From assembly GCF_001280085.1 (NCBI RefSeq), contig NZ_LGED01000202.1, positions 1-64,000 of the forward strand: a stretch of DNA of 64,000 nucleotides. Reading direction: 5' to 3'. Shown piece by piece: positions 57,750 through 64,000 of the stretch; position 1 is the first letter of the stretch, and the number at the start of each line of letters is the position of its first letter. The stretch is from Saccharothrix sp. NRRL B-16348. Its GTDB lineage: Bacteria; Actinomycetota; Actinomycetes; Mycobacteriales; Pseudonocardiaceae. The position numbers and the translations under genes were made by a program. Below the pieces are notes generated by a model that worked only from the letters and a program-made list of their open reading frames with translations, was not told where the DNA came from and ran no database searches.

Positions 57750-58436
57750 GTGCTAGTGCTCGCCTTGGACACCGCCACCCCCGCCGTCACGGCCGGTGTC
57801 GTCGAACTGACGCCCGGCGCACCTCCCCGCCTGCTCGCCCAGCGGGTGACGGTGAACGCGAAGGCGCACGGTGAGCTGCTCACACCGCACCTGCAAGCGG
57901 CGTTGGCGGAGGCCGGTCACCGGCTCTCCGACCTCGACGCGATCGTGTGCGGCTCGGGTCCCGGCCCGTTCACCGGGCTGCGCGTCGGCCTGGTCACCGC
58001 CGCCGCCCTCGGCCAGGCGCTCAACCGGCCCGTCTACCCCGTGCCGACGCCGGACGCCGTCGCGCTGGACGCCGCCACCGGCAAGCCGCTGCTCGTGGCG
58101 ACCGACGCGCGCCGCAAGGAGGTGTACTGGGCGGCCTACGACGCGGCCGGCCGGCGCACCGACGGGCCGCACGTGGACCGGCCGGCCGACCTGGTCGCGA
58201 AGCTGCCCGCGGTGCGGCCCGCCGTGGTCGAGGCGGCCGGCGAGGGCGCGGAGCTGTACGCCGACGTGATCGGGCTCCCGGTGGTCGCGGCGCGCTACCC
58301 GTCACCGGTGTCCCTGGTCGCGGTCGCGGCCGAGGAGCTGCTGGCCGGCGCGCGTCCCGCCGCGCTGACCCCTCTCTACCTGCGGCGTCCCGACGCCGTG
58401 GAGCCGGTCGGCCGCAAGCGGGTGACCAAGGCGTGA
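57750..58436 (+). CDS. tsaB: tRNA t6A biosynthesis protein TsaB
   Basis: The 228-residue protein begins VLVLALDTATPAVTAGVVEL, the typical TsaB N terminus, so GTG 57750 is preferred to TTG 57741. ASKHA-fold motifs are CGSGPGPFTGLRVG and the dimer-forming region around LATDARRKEVYWA. TsaB is the non-catalytic partner of TsaD. The stop overlaps the rimI GTG (GTGA). It is first of the tsaB-rimI-tsaD operon. Confidence 0.95.
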   Translation: MLVLALDTATPAVTAGVVELTPGAPPRLLAQRVTVNAKAHGELLTPHLQAALAEAGHRLSDLDAIVCGSGPGPFTGLRVGLVTAAALGQALNRPVYPVPTPDAVALDAATGKPLLVATDARRKEVYWAAYDAAGRRTDGPHVDRPADLVAKLPAVRPAVVEAAGEGAELYADVIGLPVVAARYPSPVSLVAVAAEELLAGARPAALTPLYLRRPDAVEPVGRKRVTKA

Positions 58437-58891
58437 GCTCGGGCACCGTCACGATCGCACCGCTGCGCCGCCAGGACGCGGTCCGGTGCGCGCAGATCGA
58501 GCGGGAGCTGTTCCCGGGCGACGACCCGTGGAGCGCGAACGCCTTCCGCAGCGAGCTCGACAACGGCAACTTCTACGTCGGCGCGTACGTCGGCGACGTG
58601 CTGATCGGGTACGCGGGGCTCGGTCTCGGCGACTTCGAGGCCAGCGTGCACACCATCGCCGTCGTCGCCGACTACCAGGGCGGCGGCGTCGGCAAGACCC
58701 TGCTGCGCGCCCTGCTCGCCAAGGCCGACGAGGACGGGCTGCCGGTGTTCCTGGAGGTCCGCACGGACAACGCGCGGGCGATCGGCCTCTACCAGGCGCA
58801 CGGCTTCGAGCAGCTCGGCCTGCGCCGCCGCTACTACCAGCCGTCGGGCGCCGACGCGTACACGATGGGAAGGCCCGCGAACCGTGACTGA
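58433..58891 (+). CDS. rimI: Ribosomal protein S18-alanine N-acetyltransferase
   Basis: The 152-residue GNAT protein begins [20 protein letters not shown]. The acetyl-CoA loop is [15 protein letters not shown] (Q-x-x-G-x-G type), preceded by [27 protein letters not shown] and [15 protein letters not shown] are the RimI signature. It acetylates the N terminus of ribosomal protein S18. It is translationally coupled to tsaB and overlaps tsaD by eight bases. Confidence 0.95.
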   Translation: MSSGTVTIAPLRRQDAVRCAQIERELFPGDDPWSANAFRSELDNGNFYVGAYVGDVLIGYAGLGLGDFEASVHTIAVVADYQGGGVGKTLLRALLAKADEDGLPVFLEVRTDNARAIGLYQAHGFEQLGLRRRYYQPSGADAYTMGRPANRD

Positions 58892-59936
58892 CCGGCTCAT
58901 CCTCGGTATCGAGAGCTCGTGCGACGAGACGGGCGTCGGCATCGTCCGGCTCGGCCCGGACGGGTCGATGGAACTGCTCGCCGACGAGGTCGCGTCCAGC
59001 GTCGAGGAGCACGCCCGCTTCGGCGGCGTCGTGCCCGAGGTCGCGTCCCGCGCGCACCTGGAGGCGATGGTGCCGACCATGCGCCGTGCCGTGGAGAAGG
59101 CCGGGATCGAGCTGCGCGACGTGCACTCCATCGCGGTCACCGCCGGTCCCGGGTTGGCGGGCGCCCTGCTGGTCGGCGTGTCGGCGGCGAAGGCGTACGC
59201 GGCGGCGTTGGACAAGCCGCTCTACGGCGTCAACCACCTGGCCGGGCACGTCGCCGCGGACACCCTCCAGCACGGCCCGCTGCCGAAGCGGTGCCTGGCG
59301 CTGCTGGTGTCGGGCGGGCACTCGCAGCTGCTGCTGATCGAGGGCCTGGCGGAGAAGATCACCGAGATCGGGTCGACCGTGGACGACGCGGCGGGCGAGG
59401 CGTACGACAAGGTGGCCCGGCTGCTCGACCTGCCCTACCCGGGTGGTCCGCCGATCGACAAGCTCGCCAAGCAGGGCAACGGGTGCGCGATCGCGTTCCC
59501 GCGCGGGCTGACCGGGCCGCGTGACGCGAAGTACGACTTCTCGTTCTCCGGCTTGAAGACGTCCGTCGCCCGGTGGGTCGAGAAGCAGGAACGCGCCGGC
59601 GAGGAGATCCCGCTGGCCGACGTCGCCGCGTCGTTCCAGGAGGCGGTGGCGGACGTGCTGACCGCCAAGGCGATCCGGGCGTGCAAGGACCTGGCCGTGG
59701 ACACGCTGGTGATCTCCGGCGGCGTGGCGGCGAACTCGCGCCTGTCGAGCCTCGCGGCCGAGCGCTGCGCCGAGGCGGGCATCGAGCTGCGCGTCCCGCG
59801 TCCCCGGCTGTGCACCGACAACGGCGCGATGATCGCCGCCCTCGGCGCCCACCTGGTGGCCGCCGGCGCCAAGCCCTCCGCCTTCGACCTCTCCACCACC
59901 CCCGGCCTCCCGGTGAGCACCATCCAAATCCTCTGA
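58884..59936 (+). CDS. tsaD: tRNA N6-adenosine threonylcarbamoyltransferase
   Basis: The 350-residue protein begins [20 protein letters not shown]. Kae1/TsaD motifs include [27 protein letters not shown] (metal-binding His pair), [24 protein letters not shown] and [12 protein letters not shown]. It transfers the threonylcarbamoyl group to A37. The iron and ATP site residues appear intact. A repeat cluster follows seven bases after the stop. Confidence 0.97.
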   Translation: MTDRLILGIESSCDETGVGIVRLGPDGSMELLADEVASSVEEHARFGGVVPEVASRAHLEAMVPTMRRAVEKAGIELRDVHSIAVTAGPGLAGALLVGVSAAKAYAAALDKPLYGVNHLAGHVAADTLQHGPLPKRCLALLVSGGHSQLLLIEGLAEKITEIGSTVDDAAGEAYDKVARLLDLPYPGGPPIDKLAKQGNGCAIAFPRGLTGPRDAKYDFSFSGLKTSVARWVEKQERAGEEIPLADVAASFQEAVADVLTAKAIRACKDLAVDTLVISGGVAANSRLSSLAAERCAEAGIELRVPRPRLCTDNGAMIAALGAHLVAAGAKPSAFDLSTTPGLPVSTIQIL

Positions 59937-59942
59937 CCCCCG

Positions 59943-60127
59943 CGCGTGTCGAACCTCCAGGTCCCGCGTGTCGAACACTCAGGACCCCCGAGTTCCACGT
60001 TCGCGTCGGCCCACGTCGGACCTGAGCGTTGAATTCGGGCTACCTGAACGTTCGACACGCGCGACCTGAGCGTTCGACACGCGCGACCTGAGCGTTCGAC
60101 ACGCGGGACTTGGGCGTTCGACACGCG
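59943..60127. repeat. Cluster C of the ~21-bp repeat, with inverted units
   Basis: Two units in inverse orientation (CGCGTGTCGAAC-CAGG forms at 59943-59963 and 59965-59985) face GCGTTGAATTC and at least four direct units of ACCTGAGCGTTCGACACGCG (60042-60127). The core reads CGTTCGACAC instead of CGTAGGACAC, so it is a subfamily. The inverted halves can fold into one long hairpin between convergent tsaD and the AfsR-like gene. Confidence 0.87.
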
Positions 60128-60132
60128 CGAGG

Positions 60133-63129
60133 CTAGAACGTCACGTCGAGGCCTTCGGCGTGGCCGGAGGCGAACGCGGCGGCGTAGGACTCAGCGCCCA
60201 GCACGGCACGCGCGGCGGCGGCGATCCGGTCCACGTCACCCCGTTCACCCGCCGGCAGCGGCACGCCCACGGACGCACGCGCCGCCGTCGCCGCACCCAA
60301 CAGCCGTGCCGCCGTGACCGCGTCACCCGCCAACGCCCGAGCGCCCGCCACCCCCTCCAACGCCAACGCGATCGCCCGCGGGTCGCCCACCTGCCGCGCC
60401 AGCGCCAACCCCTCCTCCTGCAACTCCGCCGCCCGCGCCGCGTCACCCCGCAGCTCGGCCACGAACCCCAGCTCCGCCAGCACCAACGTCGCACCGGCCT
60501 CGAACCCGACCTGCCGGTGCCACGACCGCAGCCGCTCCCAGTGCGCCTCCGCCGCGTCCAGCCGCCCCTCCCGCCGCGCGCCCAGCGCCAACCCCGTCTC
60601 CGCGTACACCTCACCCGGCGAGAACCCGTGCTCCGCCGCCGTCCGACGTGCCTGTTCGTGCAGCTCACGCGCCTTCGCGTAGTCACCGACCGTCAACGCG
60701 ACCCGCCCCAGCCACGACAGCTTGTACGACACCTCCGGCCACGACCGCAGCTCCTCCGCCACCCGCAGCCCGTCCCGGTGCACGGCCTCCGCCCGCACGT
60801 AGTCACCGGACAGCTGCGCGAGCACCCCCAGCCCGAACGACGCCTTCAACTGCCCCCACCGCTCACCCGACGACGCGAACAGCTCGGCGGACCGCGAGGC
60901 CGACGCCCGCGCCTCCTCGACCGAACCCCGGGCGAGGGCCTGGCTCACCCGGTCGCTGTGCGCGGCGGCCACGCCCCACTCGTCACCCAGCTCCTCGAAC
61001 GCCTCCAGCGCCTGCCCGGTCAACTTCTCGCCGGACGGCATGTCCCCGACGGTCGACAGCACGTACCCCAGGAACCACCGGGCCCGCGCCTGTTCCAGCC
61101 GATCCGCGATCTCCGCCGTCCCCGAGATCGCGGACGGTTCCGCCGCCTCGCCGAGCAGCACCCCGAACCCGGCCCGCCACGCCACCGTCACCGGATCGGT
61201 CGCGGTCATCAGCCGCCGACCTTCCCGCAGCCGCCCGCGCAGGAACCAGTACCAGGTCAACGCGCACGTCAGCCGTGCCGCGTCGGCCGGTCCCAACGCG
61301 TCGTGCGCGGCACGCAGGTTCGCCGTGTCGGCGTCCAGCCGTTCCAACCAAACCAACTGCCCCGCCTCGCGCAGCTCGGGATCCGCGCGTTCGGCCAACG
61401 CCAGGTAGAACGCCGCGTGCCGGGCGCGCACCCGGTCGAGCTCGCCCGCCTCGCGCAGCCGTTCCCGCCCGTAGTCGGCGACCGACTCGAGCAGCCGGAA
61501 CCGCGGCTCACCGGTGTGCTCGGGCGCGACCACGAGCGACCGGTCGACCAGCCTGGTCAGCACCTCCGACACCTCGTCGGCCGCCACACCGCCACCCGCG
61601 CACACGGCCTCGGCGGCGTCCAACGCGCACCCGTCCACGTGCGCGGACAGCCGGCGCAGCACGATCCGCTCGGCGTCACCGAGCAGGTCCCAGCTCCAGT
61701 CGATCATCGCGCGCAACGTCCGCTGCCGGGCGGGCGCGTCCCGGTGCCCGGTGGCGAGCAGCCGGAACCGGTCGTCCAGCCGGTCGAGCAGGGCCGTCAC
61801 GCCCAACCCGCGCACCCGCGTCGCGGCCAGCTCCACCGCCAGCGGCAGCCCGTCGAGCCGGCGGCAGATCGCCTCGACCACCGGCAGGTTGTCCGGCGTC
61901 ACCGTGAAACCGGGCGCGGCCGCGGCAGCGCGCGCCGCGAACAACGTGACCGCGTCCGAGAGGTCCAACGGCGGCACGGCCCACACCACCTCGAACGCCA
62001 ACCCGAGCGGTTCCTGGCTGGTGGCGAGCACGCGCAGCCCCGGCACGGCCCGCAGCAGCCGGGAGACCAGCGCGGCGACCGGCTCGACCAGCCGCTCGCA
62101 GTTGTCCAGCACCAGCAGCACCTCACGGCCGCGCAACGCCTCCACCAGCGCCGTCCCGGACGCGTCCTCGCGCACGCCGAGCGCGTCGGCCACCGCGCTC
62201 ACCACCTGCTCGGCCCGGCCGACACCGGCCAGTTCGACCAGCCACACCCCGTCCGGGACCGACACGCGCCGCGCGACCTCCAGGGCCAGGCTGGTCTTGC
62301 CGACCCCGCCGGGACCGGTGAGCGTCACCAGCCGCGCGTCGCGGGGCAGGTCGCACAGGTCCCGCACCGCCTGGTCCCGGCCGACCAGCTCCGTCACGGG
62401 CACCGGCAGGTTCGTGCGGGCGACCGGCCCGAGCTCGTGGTTCAGGATCGCCTGGTGCAGCGCGGCCAGCTCGGGGCCGGGCTCCAGCCCCTGCTCCTCG
62501 GCCAGCAGCCGGCGCAGCTCGGCGTAGCTCTCCAACGCCTCGACCTGCCGCCCGGCCCGGTAGAGGGCGCGCATGTGCAGTCCGCGCAAGCGTTCGCGCA
62601 ACGGGTGCCGCGCCACCTCGGCAGCCAGGTCCACCTCGACCGCCGGCTCCGCCTCGCCCGTCCCGGCGAACTCCTCCAGCGCGGCCAACCGCTCCTCGGC
62701 CCACCGCGCGACCACCGGCGCCAGGAACGGCGCGTCCGCGAACTCCGCCAGCGGCTCGCCGCGCCACAGCGCCAACGCCTCGCCGAACCGACCGCGCGCC
62801 ACCAGCTCCCGGAACCGCAGCACGTCCAAAGTGGACGGATCGACCCGCAGCGCGTACCCGGCGGGCCCGTGCGCGACCAGCCCGCGCGCACCCGGTTCGG
62901 CCGCCTCCAACGCCCGCCGCAGCTGCGAGACCTTGGTCTGCAACGTGTTCACCGGGTTGCCGGGCGGCTCGTCGCCCCACAGGTCGAACGCCAACCGGTC
63001 CGCCGACACGGGCCGCCCCTCGTGCGCGAGGAGGTCCGCGAGCAGCAGCCGGACCTTGACCTCGGGCACCCGGACCGCCTCACCGCCCGCCGTCCACACC
63101 CCGAGCGGCCCCAACACCCCGAATCTCAC
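60133..63129 (-). CDS. AfsR-like BTAD/ATPase/TPR transcriptional regulator 5
   Basis: The 998-residue protein, GTG start, begins VRFGVLGPLGVWTAGGEAVR. It has a winged helix (1-95) and BTAD (about 100-235), then a STAND ATPase with Lys278 (TGPGGVGKTSL), VLLVLDNCERLVEPVAALVS, LATSQEPLGL and GLPLAVELAATRVRGL, and a long TPR-rich C terminus. The ATPase resembles the COG3903-type predicted ATPase, different from the NB-ARC of the four SARP genes at 25-36 kb, so it is not a recent duplicate. It is divergent from the imine-reductase-like gene (105 bp between starts) and may regulate it. Confidence 0.92.
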   Translation of the reverse strand: MRFGVLGPLGVWTAGGEAVRVPEVKVRLLLADLLAHEGRPVSADRLAFDLWGDEPPGNPVNTLQTKVSQLRRALEAAEPGARGLVAHGPAGYALRVDPSTLDVLRFRELVARGRFGEALALWRGEPLAEFADAPFLAPVVARWAEERLAALEEFAGTGEAEPAVEVDLAAEVARHPLRERLRGLHMRALYRAGRQVEALESYAELRRLLAEEQGLEPGPELAALHQAILNHELGPVARTNLPVPVTELVGRDQAVRDLCDLPRDARLVTLTGPGGVGKTSLALEVARRVSVPDGVWLVELAGVGRAEQVVSAVADALGVREDASGTALVEALRGREVLLVLDNCERLVEPVAALVSRLLRAVPGLRVLATSQEPLGLAFEVVWAVPPLDLSDAVTLFAARAAAAAPGFTVTPDNLPVVEAICRRLDGLPLAVELAATRVRGLGVTALLDRLDDRFRLLATGHRDAPARQRTLRAMIDWSWDLLGDAERIVLRRLSAHVDGCALDAAEAVCAGGGVAADEVSEVLTRLVDRSLVVAPEHTGEPRFRLLESVADYGRERLREAGELDRVRARHAAFYLALAERADPELREAGQLVWLERLDADTANLRAAHDALGPADAARLTCALTWYWFLRGRLREGRRLMTATDPVTVAWRAGFGVLLGEAAEPSAISGTAEIADRLEQARARWFLGYVLSTVGDMPSGEKLTGQALEAFEELGDEWGVAAAHSDRVSQALARGSVEEARASASRSAELFASSGERWGQLKASFGLGVLAQLSGDYVRAEAVHRDGLRVAEELRSWPEVSYKLSWLGRVALTVGDYAKARELHEQARRTAAEHGFSPGEVYAETGLALGARREGRLDAAEAHWERLRSWHRQVGFEAGATLVLAELGFVAELRGDAARAAELQEEGLALARQVGDPRAIALALEGVAGARALAGDAVTAARLLGAATAARASVGVPLPAGERGDVDRIAAAARAVLGAESYAAAFASGHAEGLDVTF

Positions 63130-63234
63130 GCCCGGACCGTAACCGGCCCACCCCCAGCCGACCCGCAGCGGACCCGCAGCGGACCGTGCGCGCCACCGGC
63201 CACCGTGGAACTCACACGAAGGAGTGAGGAACAC

Positions 63235-64000
63235 ATGACCGACAAGACCCCGTTGACCGTGATCGGCCTCGGCCCGATGGGCCAGGCCATGGTGAGCCGG
63301 TTCCTCGACGCAGGCCACCCGACCACGGTCTGGAACCGCACGCCCGCCCGTGCCGACGCCGTCGTCGCCCGAGGCGCCGTGCGCGCCGCCACCGCCGCCG
63401 ACGCCGTGGCCGCGAACCGGCTCGTCATCCTGAGCCTCACCGACTACGCCGCCATGTACGACATCCTCGGCGACGCCGACCTCGCCGGCCGCGTCGTCGT
63501 CAACCTCAGCTCCGAGACGCCGGACGAGACCCTCAAGGCCGCCGCCTGGCTCGCCGAACGGGGCGCGGAGCTGCTGGTCGGCGGCATCATGGCGAACGCG
63601 GAGATGGTCGGCCACCCGGACGCGTACGTCTTCTACAGCGGACCGCGCGAGGTGTTCGACCGGCACGCCGGCACGCTCGCGGTGATCGGCAGGCCCGACT
63701 ACATGGGCGAGGACCACACCCTCGCCCAGCTGCTCTACCAGGCGCAGCTGGACGTCTTCCTCACCTCCATGACCGCGATGCTGCACGGCATCGCGCTGGC
63801 CAGGTCGGCGGGCGTCACGGCCGAGCGGTTCGCGCCCTACCTCGCCGACAACGTCTCCACGCTGTCGCTGTACGTGTCGGAGATGGCGAAGCACGTCGAC
63901 TCCGGCGAGCACCCCGGCGACCTGGCCAACGTGACCATGATGGGCGCCACGGCGGCGCACGTCCTGGGCGCGACCGAGGCCGCCGGGATCGACGCCGAGC
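63235..64000 (+). CDS. Imine reductase-like NAD(P)-binding oxidoreductase (partial, runs off the window)
   Basis: The first 255 residues are visible, with no stop before 64000; the family is about 290-300. It begins MTDKTPLTVIGLGPMGQAMV after GAAGGAGTGAGG. The Rossmann motif GLGPMG and VWNRTPARA favour NADPH; VILSLTDYAAMY and VNLSSETPDE match the 6-phosphogluconate-dehydrogenase/imine-reductase fold. Asp173 in QLLYQAQLDVFLT is at about the place of the catalytic acid of imine reductases. A secondary-metabolite or amine-detoxifying role is possible. Divergent from the AfsR-like regulator. Confidence 0.85.
   Translation, partial: MTDKTPLTVIGLGPMGQAMVSRFLDAGHPTTVWNRTPARADAVVARGAVRAATAADAVAANRLVILSLTDYAAMYDILGDADLAGRVVVNLSSETPDETLKAAAWLAERGAELLVGGIMANAEMVGHPDAYVFYSGPREVFDRHAGTLAVIGRPDYMGEDHTLAQLLYQAQLDVFLTSMTAMLHGIALARSAGVTAERFAPYLADNVSTLSLYVSEMAKHVDSGEHPGDLANVTMMGATAAHVLGATEAAGIDAE

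Noticed and set aside
1..64000. tRNA, rRNA or insertion-sequence genes
   Set aside because: No cloverleaf-like tRNA sequence with CCA-proximal features, rRNA segment or transposase-like reading frame was noticed on either strand by eye; a covariance or HMM scan was not possible here.

Overview
The window is high-GC actinobacterial chromosome. Gene order and content (a ribosomal-protein/rpoA block, an ESX-4-type type VII secretion locus, rplM-rpsI-glmM, glmS, nnr, alr, tsaE/tsaB/rimI/tsaD, GTG starts, many 4-nt stop/start overlaps, WXG100 proteins, AfsR/SARP regulators) point to order Pseudonocardiales, probably a relative of Saccharothrix, Lentzea or Actinosynnema. That placement is an inference from gene content, not from a database search.

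Layout. 1-6.1 kb: a copy of a palindromic intergenic repeat, two DUF1707 membrane proteins, then infA-rpmJ-rpsM-rpsK-rpsD-rpoA-rplQ-truA. 6.1-12 kb: a small envelope/glycan group (LPG-synthase-like membrane protein, PIG-L deacetylase, GT4 glycosyltransferase), a tandem pair of Uma2-type nuclease-fold proteins, and a secreted subtilase with a P domain. 12-39.4 kb: a type VII secretion locus in the ESX-4 position, with eccE and an unknown partner, eccB, two secreted-type helical proteins, mycP, eccD, eccC, four consecutive AfsR/SARP-type STAND regulators, an Hsp70-like T7SS-associated membrane protein, a small unknown, and two WXG100 proteins. 39.4-46.6 kb: rplM-rpsI, glmM, two small proline-tailed membrane proteins made by a local duplication, and a second T7SS-substrate operon (a 100-aa WXG-like protein, a 974-aa Gly-rich protein and a 152-aa coiled-coil/Pro-rich protein). 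46.6-54 kb: an alpha/beta hydrolase divergent from glmS with a DasR-like operator between them, then nnr, alr, another hydrolase and tsaE. 54-60 kb: a second copy of the palindromic repeat, a carboxyltransferase/acyl-CoA ligase pair, thioredoxin with a MerR regulator, and tsaB-rimI-tsaD. 60-64 kb: a fifth AfsR-like regulator divergent from an imine-reductase-like gene that runs off the window.

How it fits together. The core order (infA...truA, ecc genes, Hsp70-like protein, two Esx proteins, rplM-rpsI-glmM...glmS...nnr...alr-tsaE-tsaB-rimI-tsaD) matches the conserved mycobacterial ESX-4 neighbourhood as I know it. What differs is an EccE, extra substrates next to eccB, and a four-gene SARP array between eccC and the Hsp70-like gene. 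The window is also rich in small intergenic repeats: a ~130-bp palindrome (two copies), a ~21-bp tandem repeat family (three clusters) and one large REP-like hairpin. These are the best candidates for undescribed elements.
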